From contig NC_074711.1 of assembly GCF_947242115.1 (NCBI RefSeq), forward strand, positions 57,868,963 to 57,932,962: DNA of 64,000 nucleotides, in the 5' to 3' direction. Positions 23,978 through 36,185 of this stretch are shown piece after piece. Both the position numbers and the translations under genes were made by a program. Under the pieces are notes generated by a model. That model had not been told where the DNA came from. It saw only the letters and a program-made list of their open reading frames with translations, and ran no database searches. The DNA comes from Biomphalaria glabrata. Taxonomy: Eukaryota > Mollusca > Gastropoda > Planorbidae. Within the stretch, counting starts at the first letter, position 1. Each line of letters starts with the position of its first letter.

Positions 23978-24604
23978 GCCTTTTCTTTTTTTGAATTTTT
24001 TCTTTAACTATGAATTTTTTAATAAAAAATTTACTCTGACAACAAACGATGCCCTCCTAACAACACAATCTCCCTCTACCCCAAAATGTCGGTAACTAAT
24101 ATAAAGAACTTTTTTTTTCCCATTCAAGTATGTTGCACTGAAGTGGTCAGAGTGTATATCTTACTTGTGTCTAATTGTGGACACTTGAGGATATTGAAAT
24201 AAGGTGCGTGAGTATATTTATGGAAAGATAACTCACACCTCCACACGCAATCATATTGTTTTTGTTTTTTTGCTTGCAAATTATTTTTTTAGTTTCTAGT
24301 TGTAACTTCAGTATATAGGTTATGAACTAAATATTAACTTGGTCAATAAGTTTCTGTAATTTATTGTACCAAATTGTTAATAAAATAAATAACAGAGCAG
24401 AAATATGTTCTCACTTTCCTAGATACGTAGAGCAGCAGATATCTGAAACCCGACTATAGGATAACTCTAGATTCCACTATAATGTAATATTCTCATAATC
24501 TACAAACCATTGTCAAGCGGAGAAATTAACGCACTATGTACACAGAGTTCAACACAATTGTTTTCTTTAAAGGTATTACTTTTTACAAAGCTGATATTAA
24601 CTCA

Positions 24605-25140
24605 TTCCACCTGTCTGTCTGGTTAGAACCTTGTACACGTCATTTCTCCAACTTCCTATTCTCGGATCAAATTGAAACGTAGCCCAATTATTCCTTGTCG
24701 ATGATAACACATGCATCAGTTTATTCAAATTATTAAATTAGTCGTAATTAATAATGTTTGAAATAGAAAGGGCACCAAACTAAAGGGAGAGGAACCTTGT
24801 GTAAAGAACTAGGTCATTTGTTACAATTTTTAAACTAACAATAGATGACAAAACCTTCTATTTTTATAAGTTCAAACTTTCCCCCAGATTTTTCAAACCT
24901 CCCTCCCCCCAGCCCACCCCCATTGGTCGCCAAAAGGTTGTAGGCCTACCCTAGCTCACTGAGCATTCTAGAAACTTGAAAGCTGAGCTAAACAAAAACA
25001 ATTAATACTAATATTTCCAATCGCACAAATGTATTATTGTTCATCTATAATACATGTATTAGCAGATAATTCAAAAAGTGATTCAAAATAATTGAAAAAA
25101 TTTCATTCAATACACTATAAGCTTTTTTTTATTTATTTAT
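24605..25140 (+). repeat. Dispersed repeat of about 500 bp (family R1)
   Basis: It shares the words GGTTAGAACCTTGTACACGT, TCTCGGATCAAATTGAAAC and ATTATTCCTTGTCGATGATA, and a 3' part with GATTCAAAATAATTG, with 28408-29095, 31385-31625 (reverse), 43262-43345 (reverse), 43975-44235 and 54395-54945. Some copies carry a tRNA-like TAGCTCAGT module, so the family is probably a SINE or a SINE-carrying non-autonomous element. Confidence 0.7.
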
Positions 25141-25369
25141 TTATTTTGCTTGTTAATTAATAAATTAAAAAAATAATGCTAACAAGATTCATACTAATAG
25201 CCCCATTATCAACCTCCCGACAGGAAACAATTAGCTAGAACTACTTTTGTATCTCCAGTGGCAAGCCCACTGGTCACATGATTAAGAATGCCTGAGAACA
25301 GTGCTCACTGCACCCCTTCTACTGAGGTAGTGTGTGTGCTCGTGTGTTTCTATTTTTACCCCAGCCGCG

Positions 25370-25428
25370 TACTTCTACTGGCCTACATCACAGCCTCAGA
25401 CTAGCCGACACGATTACACCCACAAGCA
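25370..25428 (+). other. Candidate 5' UTR exon for the IGFBP7-like gene
   Basis: A less AT-rich stretch ends in AAGCATAG|GTAGGT, a good splice donor, 1.6 kb upstream of the first coding exon. A matching acceptor (GACTACAG|CTGTG) lies at about 27062. This rests on splice signals alone. Confidence 0.3.
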
Positions 25429-26261
25429 TAGGTAGGTGGAGAGTATATTTCATACTTTCTTTGGAGTCATTATTTTGAGTTTCTGTTTAAAGGTAAGGTT
25501 AGAGATTATAATCAAATCATTTTTTTTAATTTCTTTTTTAGAAAGTTTTAAAACTTTTGGCGCACCTGATTAACAAAGCAATAGAGTTGGTTTTTAATGA
25601 AAGACTTTTGTTTTACCGTCTTCTGGAACTCTGGGAAAGTAGGTTATGAAAAGTTCCAGAGGAAATCATGATGATGTGGCATCTGTTGAATCATAGTTGG
25701 CTGTGTAGTTAGGACGTGATGTTACCCAAGCCGTTGTGAATACTTGCACTTTATTTAAAAAAAACAGCTAGTTTGTATAATCAAATATAGCAGCTCTTTT
25801 GAGTTATATTCAGAAATTATTTGTATAACCTGATATAGTGATTATTAAGTCAAAAATTGAGTGCCTATTAGTGTCTAAGATATCTACAAAGTAAAGGCGT
25901 GGTTCTCGTCCGAGTGACGTAATATAAACTAATGCAGATTAAAATCGTAATGCTTCATGACATTTTTGCTGCATAAGCGAAAAAAAACAACATAGCCATT
26001 AAGAACATTGTAATCACTAATGTGCACAAATTTAAGTAGCCTATTGTATAGATTTAGGCTACATACACTAGGCCCTATATTATGTAATAATATCTTTAGT
26101 AGAATACACATAGATCTATAACAAAATCTTCTGATAAAACACGAGTTTACAAAATTGATTCTATCTCTTGTGGTAAAATTCTACAAATATGTTAAATACA
26201 AACAAAACGTATACATATAAAACATATTGCGTGTCAAACTAGTGTCAGGTATCCACTTCAG

Positions 26262-26706
26262 GGCCGGCTCCAGTAGGTCATATAGTCTGGGGCGTACATG
26301 CTAAGTGGGGACATGTGTACGCCAAGTAATGTAGTATCGGAACCCGGGCTTTGGACTGAATGTTGGGACCCTTTGATAATAGGCAATGAAAGTCCCATCA
26401 TTACGAATAGAGAGGATCCCGTTAGGGTGTCGCCCTTGCAGCTAGAGAGTCTTGACACTGGAGGTGCATTCAGCCTCGAGGCCCTATATTATAGCAAACT
26501 TTCAAACTTAAGTCTGGGCCTGATATCTAGATCCTATTTGACAACTATAATGTTGGTCTAATGTAATTAATTAATTTTTAAAAATGTTTATAAGTTAGAC
26601 ACTGACCTGTTAGGAGTTTAAGTGCTTCGCGAACGGCCAACGCTCGATGTCTCAGAAGAGTAGGGCTTCGGGCACATTTCCTAGAGCCGGCACTGTCCAA
26701 TACTAC
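26262..26706. mobile_element. Non-autonomous hAT-like element
   Basis: The left end CAGGGCCGGCTCCAG and right end CTAGAGCCGGCACTG are imperfect inverted repeats of the same CAGGGCCGGC type as the hAT relics at 11.4 and 19.6 kb. Flanking 8-mers are only partly alike (ATCCACTT / TCCAATAC). No transposase frame lies inside. Confidence 0.5.
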
Positions 26707-27086
26707 TAGGAAATGTGTCTTGACCAGCGTTATGAAATGGTTTTGACTGTAATTCAGTACATAACTCAGTGAGCGAGGCGTCAGGTTTCCCAAACATAAA
26801 AGTCATAAACATTTCTTAGTTATCTTTTTCTGCTAGAACATTCAGGATCTACATACCTACAATTGCCTCTATTAGAGTGTTCCTTTTTCCTACATGTTTA
26901 GATTATGACATACAGCTTTAGATACTATTGCTGTAGCCTATTAGATCTGCTTAACTTTTCTATCACTAGTCAATCAAGCTTTAATTTGTATCTATTTGTA
27001 CAATTTGTAATGTAATACCAGCCAACCAAAGAGTGTCAACTGTCTAGAATAGCCGTGACTACAGCTGTGACTAACACAACACAAAA

Positions 27087-30000
27087 ATGAATCTCTTTCT
27101 GCTGGCCCTGGCGGCCGTCGTTGTGGTGGCCACTGCTGACAAATGCAAAGAGAAATGTGCTCGCTGTCCAGTGCTTGAAAGGTCAGAATGTCTAGCTGGC
27201 ACAGAAAAAGACCACGAGTGCGGCTGCTGTGAAGTTTGCGCGAGGTAATAATTTCTCTGTAAAAACACTATAAGCACACCCTATGTAGACCCGATATAGA
27301 CTAGTATAGACACAGTAAAGACACACCCTATGTAGATCTGCTATAGACACACTAAAGAGACACCCTGTGTAGACCTGCTAAAGACACACCCTATGTAGAC
27401 CTGCTATAGACACACTAAAGACACACCCTATATAGACCTGCTTTAGACATACTAAAGACACAACCTATGTAAACATGCTATAGACACAATAAAGACACAT
27501 CCTATGTAGACACACTAACGACACTACTTTCTTACTTCCTGTTCAGATATGAAGGCCAGAAGTGTGATATGAAAAACTCTCCACACCAACATGGTCATTG
27601 TGGCGATGGTCTTGAATGTAGGGCAACACCAGGGGGAAACCTGTGCCAGTGTATATGGGAGGAGATTATCTGTGGCAGTGACGGCGTGACCTATACGTAA
27701 GAGAATTACTGAGAATGAAATAAAAGACACAGGCCTATATGCATAACAGTGCCTTATGTTGATGATACTATTTGTTAATGCTAAAAAATAAACCAATGCC
27801 GTCTCATCTAGTTATTTCTGCCATGCGCCAATATATATAGTCCATATAAAGTTGATAAAGGGAAACCTATATTTATAGTTTTTATAGCATTTAAGAATGA
27901 AAATATAGTCAGTTGTAGATCTATAAGACTAAATAACTACACATTTGTTGTACCACTAACATATCTTACCACTGATCCCCAAGATTCTTAGCAGATAATA
28001 TGGATCGTATGTTGAAGGTTTCATTTAAGAGAAATCTCTCAATATAATGAGTCCTGTAGTTTGGACTCTTTCTTATGTACTGTATCTAGTTTGAAATTTT
28101 ATGCCTAGTTCGATCTACTAATCAATGTATTAATGCAACTTTATGCAAGAAGATCTTTACCTCTCTATCTAATTAGCTATGCTGTCATTTTGGATCTCTC
28201 CTAATAAATTGTTATTTTCCATTAATTTCATTGAGTGTTGGTGGATTTAGACCTACTTTCGGTGGTAGGTCTACTTCTTTACTATGTCCTCCATCAGTTG
28301 TGACTGTTTCTCCGAGACCAATCATCATAGTAGGCCTGTACACAGACTTGTGACGTGGCAAACGGTAGCCAATGGAGACCGTTACCTCGTTATTATAAAG
28401 CTTCTATTAAATTACTTTCTGTCTGGGTGGAATCTTGTACACGTTAGTTCTCCCACTTCCCAATCTCGTATCAAGTTGAAACTTTGCATAATTATTCATT
28501 GTCGATGACAACACATGAATCAATCAAACATTAAACAATTAGATAGTTAATTAGTATTGACAATTCGTTTTGTTTTAAATAGAAAATGTACCAACCTAAT
28601 GGAAAATAAGACTTGTATAAAGAATTAGGTCGTTCGCTAAAAATACAATAGAACAATACAATACAATACAATCGAAAGCTAGCAATCTATTTTTTAAGTA
28701 CTTGAATAGCTCAGTAACAAACGTTTCGGCCTTCCATCGTATAGGCTTGATACCTCAAGTTTGAATTCCGACTCGAGCAGCTTTTTTTAAAAAAAATACT
28801 TTTGAAAAGGCAGCACGGAAACCTTCTATTAAATACCCCCTTCTCCCCCAAACTGGTCCACAAAAGTGATTGGACCATAGCATACAGAGCATGCTATAAG
28901 CATAAAAGTTGCGCTAAAATAAACAAACTCTTATTGCAAAAATGTCTAATCTCTTCAATGTATTATTGTTCGTCTCACTTTATAAAACATTAATTACTTG
29001 ATTAATTCATAATAATTGATGCTAGTTCACTCTATGAAACATTAATTACTTGATTAATTCAAAATAATTGATGCTAGTTCACTCCATATAAGATTTGTTT
29101 TAAAAATAAACAGTTTGATGCTTAACTTGATTTGATTTGTTCTAGAAACCTGTGCCATTTAATAGCCGCTGCAGTAAGAGAAAACAAGCAAAGTTCATTG
29201 GAAGTTAAATCAGTTGGACCCTGTGACCCAGGTCAGTATGTCACGTGACTAAACACAAACAATGTAAACCAGCGATGTCCAAACCACGGCCCATGAGCCA
29301 CCCCGGCCCATGGACACCCCTGCCCGCAGTACATAAATGGGCCGCAGTGGTTCGGTTCCAAGGACTAGGGTTAGGGTTAGGGTTAGATCAATCATGTCAG
29401 AGGTTCAATTTTATATATACTATGCTGCTGCTATGCTCTGCTTGTGTCTTGTTCTTGTTGACTAGGCTCGCTAGGGGTATGAATACTCAATTACACTTGT
29501 TAATACTTGCTTAACTCAAATACGAACACTTAATATACATCAACTCTAACTCCTTATATTCATGAATATCAACAATACTTTAATACTTGATAACGCACAC
29601 AATTATATCACTCTTATGAAATAGTAATACACAAAACACCAGTCCATCAACTTATAAATACATAAATACCAGTCCAGCAACTTATAAATACATAAATACC
29701 AGTCCAGGAAGTAAACGTCCAACCTTCCTGGACCGGGAGCAAGACCTTACTGACTAACACATTCTCTCGCACATTCAACGAAGACTTAATCACTCAGTTC
29801 ACAACACGTGCAACACTTCGCATTCATAACAAGGGGATATAACAATCATACCAAAATATCAAACTAACATTCATTCTCGCCATACCTCTCCCTGACATAT
29901 GTCACGTGACTAAACACAAACAATGTAAACCAGCGATGTCCAAACCACGGCCCATGAGCCACCCCGGCCCATGGACACCCCTGCCCGCAGTACATAAAAG

Positions 30001-31820
30001 GGCGCAGTGGTTCGGTTCCATGGACTCGAAGACTTTGTTGTAGGGATGCAGCCCTTGACATGCGTGTCGGAAATGTATATGACCCACCCGCGAAAAGGGA
30101 GCGCTTGGCTTCGAATCTCGGTGAAGACTGGGATTTTGAATTTCCGGATTTTTAGGACGCCCCTGAGTCCACCCAACTTTAATGGGTACCTGTCTTTAGT
30201 TGGGAAAAGCAGAAGGCGGTTGGTCGTTGTGTTGGCCACATGACACCCTGTTCGTTAACCGTTGGCCATAGAAAGAGATGACTTTGACATCATCTGCCCC
30301 ATAGATCGCAAGGTCTGAAAAGGAAACTTGACTTATACAGACGTACAAGGTTTCACACCACTGGGTGTAAACACTGAGTTCTGAGTGTGCCAGCAGACTC
30401 GCTTCAAACCTGGCCACCATCTCATCTGTCCACTTTACCGTTTCCGTAAGAAACTTGTAACAAAACTGTTTGGGAAACTGAGTCAATTAGGGAATGTTCG
30501 GGTATTACGTGACGCCAAGAATCATCTTTTTTTTTAAATGCCGCCTCTTCCCCCCCCCCCCAAATCGTGTAACAAATAGTAACAAAACTCAGTAACCCCC
30601 TATAGAGTAACATTGCAAGAAAAAACAAAAGACTTCTTTATTAATTATCACTTTCCCAAACTACACTTTTCATCATGGTATCGATAGAAATGATGAAGCA
30701 AAAAATCGACTTATTTCGGCGCTTCGATCTCATTATGTACATTTTCAAGACAATCATCCCACATTTCATTCGCGTCTCTCCATTCCACCTTTTCGACATC
30801 AGAAACGAGGACTTCATTTCATCGCCCTGTAATCAGTCGTTTTGGTCTCAGCTTAGTATTTGTGTCGAGGCCACGCACATTTTGTTGTAGGTAGATACCT
30901 TATGCAAAATATGTGTTCCATCCTTTACTAATTTGTGATTCAATCTTTCCTCTCAAACTTGGGCCAGATTGGGGCAGCCGCCAGAAAACCCGTGGTGTTT
31001 AATTTATCCGAGAAATATTTTCTCCATTGATATTCTGTATTTCTATATACATCACGTATGCACTTCTAATTATATATTACTTGTGTACTTCTAATTATAC
31101 ATTACTTGTGTACATTGATTCAGGGGCTAAGATTGTCTCCAAGCCAGAATATATCCGCAATGCTACCAGCGACAATGTTGTCCTGTCATGCGAAGCTATT
31201 GGATTCCCAACTCCTACCATCCGATGGATTGTAACCAGAGCTAATGGAAAAACCTACGATGTTCCAGGTAAAATAGAATAGAAACAACATCCTTGTGTTC
31301 TATTTTATTTATATATTTTCAGAAACGTGCCTTTAACAAGCAAAATATAAATATTCTTTAAAAAAATAAAGCTTATCTAAGGAGAAGAACCACACAATCA
31401 CTGCCATATCTCTCAATGCTGCAAGGTTGAATTCCTCCCTTTTTCTATAAAAACACAATTTACTAGCAATAATTGATTAATTAATAGGTTAATTTTTTAT
31501 TGATTCATGTACTATCATCAACTATGAAAAATTATGCGAAATTTCAATTTGATCCGAGAATGGGGAGTGGGAGAAAAAAAGCGTGTAAACGTAGTTAATA
31601 TGTTGCTGTATTTAGATGTTTTCTCAACTTTTGTATTTGGCTACCAGGAGATGATAACCACATTGTGATTGCTACCAGAGGTGGACCTGGAAAGTACCAA
31701 GTGACAGGCTGGATGCAGATTGAGATGTTACTTAAACGCCACGAAGGGGATTACACGTGTATTGCCACAAATGAACACAATGAAGATAGAGCGAAGGCTA
31801 GGATTAAAGTTGTCAATTAG
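27087..31820 (+). CDS. IGFBP7: IGFBP7-like secreted protein (IGFBP, Kazal and Ig domains), complete in five exons
   Basis: Exons 27087-27244, 27547-27696, 29146-29231, 31124-31267, 31648-31820 join in phase to 236 aa. A hydrophobic signal peptide (MNLFLLALAAVVVVATA) precedes DKCKEKCARC. The IGFBP N-terminal domain carries the CGCCEVC signature. A Kazal-type segment follows (ICGSDGVTYTNLCHL), lacking the extra Cys as vertebrate IGFBP7 also does. An I-set Ig domain has LSCEAIG, IRW, the IGFBP7 hallmark ATRGGPGKYQVTGW, and DYTCIATN. The length is close to that of the family (about 250-280 aa). Family members are secreted and bind insulin-like peptides or growth factors; the role here is inferred. 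The first coding ATG follows a likely 3' splice site near 27062, so a non-coding 5' exon is likely. Intron 1 carries a 37-bp minisatellite and intron 3 a duplicated block. A strong donor (GTAAGT at 31827) lies 6 nt after the stop. Confidence 0.93.
27276..27526. repeat. 37-bp minisatellite in IGFBP7 intron 1
   Basis: About six to seven diverged units of TAGACCTGCTATAGACACAC plus TAAAGACACACCCTATG fill most of the intron between exons 1 and 2. Confidence 0.88.
28408..29095 (+). repeat. Dispersed R1 repeat with tRNA-like module in IGFBP7 intron 2
   Basis: CTGTCTGGGTGGAATCTTGT and CATTGTCGATGACAACACAT match R1. 28705-28780 is tRNA-like (GAATAGCTCAGTAACAAACG ... AATTCCGACTCGAGCAG). GGCAGCACGGAAACCTTCTA follows. 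The last about 55 bp are duplicated in tandem (ATTAATTACTTGATTAATTC at 28988 and 29040). Confidence 0.72.
29239..30024. repeat. Direct repeat pair around a short telomere-like run
   Basis: The block 29239-29366 (TCACGTGACTAAACACAAAC ... GGTTCGGTTCCA.GGACT) recurs at 29900-30024 with few changes. Between them, at about 29366-29386, is AGGGTTAGGGTTAGGGTTAG. Each copy contains CAGCGATGTCCA ... TGGACACCCCTG, about 53 bp, resembling a minimal pair of hAT-type inverted ends. 29630-29720 also has two copies of CAGTCCAGCAACTTATAAATAC-like sequence. Confidence 0.8.
30090..30326 (+). mobile_element. SINE in IGFBP7 intron 3
   Basis: GGCTTCGAATCTCGGTGAAG (B-box-like), CCCCTGAGTCCACCCAACTT, GGCGGTTGGTCGTTGTGTTG and CATAGATCGCAAGGTCTGAA match the 9404 family. 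Confidence 0.82.
31385..31625 (-). repeat. Dispersed R1 repeat, reverse, in IGFBP7 intron 4
   Basis: GAAATTTCAATTTGATCCGA and GAATGGGGAGTGGGAGAAA are the reverse complement of the R1 core at 28445-28480. Confidence 0.65.
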
Positions 31821-32479
31821 AGTATGGTAAGTCAAGTCAGAAATGTTTTGTTTTGAAATGTCAAGTTTTGCCACACAAGAATAACTGCATAAAAAAATAC
31901 TTACGACATAGATATAGTTATTCCTTGCTGAACCAAAGTAAAAAAAAAAAAACAATGTATAGGGCACAAAGCAATAAGCATACACCAGCTACAAGACCAA
32001 CAAACCAATAAAGGCTCATAGTTAACTTATCTGTGCAATGTAATTGTTGACTATTGTGACAGAAAAAAAAAAGAGCATATTCTGTTGTTCAGCTGGGACT
32101 ACTAAACAAATAGATCTGACCTACTGGTTCTAAAGATAGAAAAGAGCTGTACCTTATTATAGTTTCTAAATCTTAATATCATATGGATAGATACACTGCT
32201 TATACCTAGGGTATATTGGCCATACATAGTGTATGGTTGGGCCAAAACTCACAAAAAGTCAGTCGGCGTTGATTAATTAATAATTTCAAACAGATATCTG
32301 TAGTCCTGGCGGGATGGCAATGAAAGTGAAGAATCGAAAACACGTTGAATAGTCTGCATATTGTTAAAAAGGTTAGAATTTGAAATGACTTGATTCATAA
32401 AAGACACCAGAATATAATGGCTTGATGCATAAAGGACATCAGAATATAATGGCTTGGTGCATAAAGGACATCAGAATAT

Positions 32480-32935
32480 GTATTCTCTATCTCCATCATA
32501 TCTGAAAAAAAAATAATGCCAGTACTACTTAGAGACCTGGAGAACTACGGTCACCATGAAGAAAAAAATCCAAGTGTAATCAACACTTTCCTCATTAAGA
32601 TTCTTATAGTACGCTGGTCAAACAAGAACAACCATGAGTAACTGTGGCAAAGAACAAAGCAGCAGCCCATTGAGAAGATATCCCTCAAAGACGCTAGCGA
32701 TGGATAGGCTACAACCTCCTAGCAAGCCTGCATCCAACATCACAACCTCCCGTGGAATCGCCAAGGAAAGAGGAAGAGGGGATGGCCCAGAAATTTGTGG
32801 CGCCAAGATTCGACGGAGATGTCAAGCAGATGGGCCAGACGTGAAGACAGTTGGATAGACATGACCAGACCCCTACAGGAAGCTGGTTGGTGACCTATGC
32901 CCTAGACGGGACCACAGGCAAATAGAAGATGATGA
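32480..32935 (+). pseudogene. LINE ORF2 C-terminal relic
   Basis: In changing plus frames: WRTTVTMKKKIQV, RRILKIRW-like sequence (KILIVRWSNKNN), ELWQRTKQQPIEKISLK-like, RWRWIGY, then NPQGKRKRG-like SPRKEEEGMAQKF and DRHDQTPTGSWLVTYAL. This is the end of yet another LINE family. The same 3' end is at 57360-57545. Confidence 0.65.
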
Positions 32936-33059
32936 ACACAATTATAGTTCAATGAAAGTACCTGTTAAGTAGACTTAATTTTATTTAAACTTTGCCCAAG
33001 TTGTCAGTACAAAAACTATGAATGAATGCCTCAATGTCTTGTAATAAAATGTTGCTGGA

Positions 33060-34140
33060 AGACACCTCTATTCCTTTGTGCGAGTTTCTGTTGTGAGGTT
33101 GTGACTACCGACATGCGCTGTAAGAATGTAAGTCTCGCAAGGACGTAAATGACATTTTAAACCCTGGAGAATGTACCAGAAGTTGGAAGGACTAGGATGT
33201 AGATCTAGTGAAGGAAAGATTTGTTTATATGTTGTTGTTTTTAGTTCTCTTAATTTTCTAAATTAGTGTAGATAATTGGGGTGGGGATCGGCCATTTGAT
33301 CTTCTGATTGTTAGCATAGAAGAAACTCATATGGACTCAGTATATACAAAGACCTAAACCATATTTTTCGTGAGACATAAATCTTATTCAGTAGTATCCT
33401 ACCCTTCTAAAGTAATCATTTTACTAGTCATAATAGTCATACTGATCTGTGTTTCTTAACGCCTCCACCCCTTCCACAAGAAAAAAAAAAGATGCATTCA
33501 CGCTGAAAGAATTTTCTCAGTGGAGCCATGACACCAAGTTATTTCTTGCTTTTTGAACTCAATCTGTCTTCTCGTGGCGTCAACAATGCGCATTTTGTGA
33601 TAGTAAAAAAAAATGCAGATTACTTGACCGATGCAGAAATAAGAGACACATTCTAGGCACATGTAGCAGTTGAACATCTGCAATGGGCATAATGTGTAGC
33701 ACTTGAACATCTGCAATGGGCTTGATGATGCCATGATTGCAGTAAAATCAACGTCTTCTACTTGGACTATTTTTGTCACGAATAAGACGTCATCAAAACG
33801 AGGGTACAGCCATCTTGTGCAGTATTCGACGATTCTGACTTATGGAAAAGTATCTCGATGCAAGAGTCGTGTTGAAATAAGAGATGCGAGAGAACACCGG
33901 AAGTCAACATTGCTGCAGACGAGTTTCACGAAAAAAAGAATTAAGCCTAAACGGTCTTTCTGTAAAGTGAAAGGATATCTTCTGATTGAATAATTAGTTA
34001 AATAATATTGGCAATAAAGTCGATTTACTTACAACTGAAATCCGGATCTATCTTTGTCTCACTGTTGCACGTATTGGTTGAGTAACTCTGATTTAGTCCT
34101 TAGTTTTTACAAAATGTTATCTATAATAGTACGCATTTAA
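33060..34140. other. Intergenic or intronic, no feature recognised
   Basis: There is a short direct repeat (TGTAGCA.TTGAACATCTGCAATGGGC at 33661 and 33692). Nothing else was recognised. Confidence 0.45.
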
Positions 34141-35549
34141 TTTTTATCTTCTCTTTTTTATTTATTTCAGAAACAAATATTCCTGATTTCGACAAGAATC
34201 ACTTTGTAGATTATTTCAAACATTTTAGAAATCATTTTTTTTATTTCAACTGGTGCTAATGTTAGTTATTTATATTCTGAAATTGATCATTTGTAATATT
34301 GCTCTATTTTGATAACGATTTGTTTTTTACATGTCTTTATTTGACATTACACTCTATCATTCACCAACGTATGTGTATGATCATAAGAACATATCTTACT
34401 TTACTACAGCCTGAACTGAGTTTTAACAAGAAACATTGTACTAAGGAAATAAGTCTCCGATTAACTGATGTAATAATTATCTGGAATGATCCACATTCTG
34501 CTGGAAAGTTATTCTCTCAAAGCAGCTTCATACTTGAGCACTGGGTAACGATCAGATGAATAAAGTAGTTATTGTTTAACATCATTTTTAATCCAAAACA
34601 TTTTGATTGATATTAAGATATAAACTTTATGATTTATTTCACAAGATCAAGTTGTCTAGAAAAACTAATTAAATGAAAATCATTTAATCTGATTTGAATT
34701 AACTCTTGTACATTGAAAAGCTTATATCTAAATGTCGAGTAGGTAGATGGAATACACTTTGTGTAATATCCCTGTTGTTTATTCTGTACATACATTTTGT
34801 ACTTCGCCTTCAAACCTGGCAGGTGAAAACAACGAAATTATGTCTTCCAATGAAATATATATGTTAGGATTATGAAGCATTCATTTCCTCACGCAAATTG
34901 GTTTGTATCACTTTATTGTATTTTCATGTCTGAACATTTTGGGAAAACTGTCTTGAAATATCTAATCACAATAAATGGCTTTTTACAAAGTTCGTTCAAT
35001 ATTTATCGTATTGTGTCTTAACTCTTTTTTGTTTTTAGAAGAGAGAGAGAGAGTTAGGTTGTTTGGGTTTATTAAGAATAGCTTTATCGACCACATCTTG
35101 TTGGAGGTGTCATTACGTTTGGTGTCATCAGGTGCCGTTAACCAATGATATAACAAAATACCCATTTCCAAAACAAAAATATGAATACACATGTTATCAT
35201 ATGCTAATTTTAAATGCGCGTAAGTTTATTCGAGTCTCTAGCAGTAGTCTTTGTATATCGTCTGCTTTAGGAAGGAGTAAGTGTGTGATAAGTTATATAA
35301 TTCTGATATCAGGATAATCACAAACATCTCATTTAAATGTACACGTAGCTTGCAACAGTTTGTCTGTAGATCTTACTAAATAAATGAAATCACAATCCTA
35401 ATTCTAACCCTAACCTTTCGGAAAATTTTCAAAAGATAAAGTCTAACCTTGCTCTCGTTCCCCCTCCCCCCCCCCCAACAATTTACAATTTGGATGGATC
35501 GATGCTCGTTTCTGTGTTGATTCAAATTAAAGTAAAAAAAAAAAAGCAA

Positions 35550-36185
35550 AGGATAAAATAATATAAATGATAATATATTAAATAAAATAATATAAATGAT
35601 AATATATTAAATAAAATAATATAAATGATAATATATTAAATAAAATAATATAAATGATAATATATTAAATAGAATAATATAAATAATAATATATTAAATA
35701 AAATAATATAAATAATAATATATTAAATAAAATAATATAAATGATAATATATTAAATAAAATAATATAAATAATAATATATTAAATAAAATAATATAAAT
35801 AATAATATATTAAATAAAATAATATAAATGATAATATATTAAATAAAATAATATAAATGATAATATATTAAATAAAATAATATAAATAATAATATATTAA
35901 ATAAAATAATATAAATAATAATATATTAAATAAAATAATATAAATGATAATATATTAAATAAAATAATATAAATGATAATATATTAAATAAAATAATATA
36001 AATGATAATATATTAAATAAAATAATATAAATAATAATATATTAAATAAAATAATATAAATAATAATATATTAAATAAAATAATATAAATGATAATATAT
36101 TAAATAAAATAATATAAATGATAATATATTAAATAAAATAATATAAATGATAATATATTAAATAAAATAAAATAAATGATAATAT
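35550..36185. repeat. 29-bp AT-rich satellite array, about 22 units
   Basis: The unit is AATAAAATAATATAAATGAT plus AATATATTA. Units differ mainly at one base (TAAATGATAAT versus TAAATAATAAT). The array is interrupted on its right by the solo LTR and resumes briefly at 36944-36960. Confidence 0.95.

Larger units (their letters stand above)
31821..34985 (+). other. Candidate spliced 3' UTR of the IGFBP7-like gene
   Basis: Six nt after the TAG is TATG|GTAAGTCAAG, a near-consensus donor at 31827. A strong acceptor (TTTATTTATTTCAG) ends at 34170, and AATAAA lies at 34970-34975. If used, the intron would be 2.3 kb and contain the LINE relic at 32480. An alternative is an unspliced UTR ending at the AATAAA near 33042. 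This rests on signals only. Confidence 0.3.

Noticed and set aside
29366-29386. Chromosome end
   Set aside because: Only about three TTAGGG units, inside an intron with genes on both sides.
32634-32858. Short basic protein gene
   Set aside because: It overlaps the LINE ORF2 C-terminal relic in another frame.
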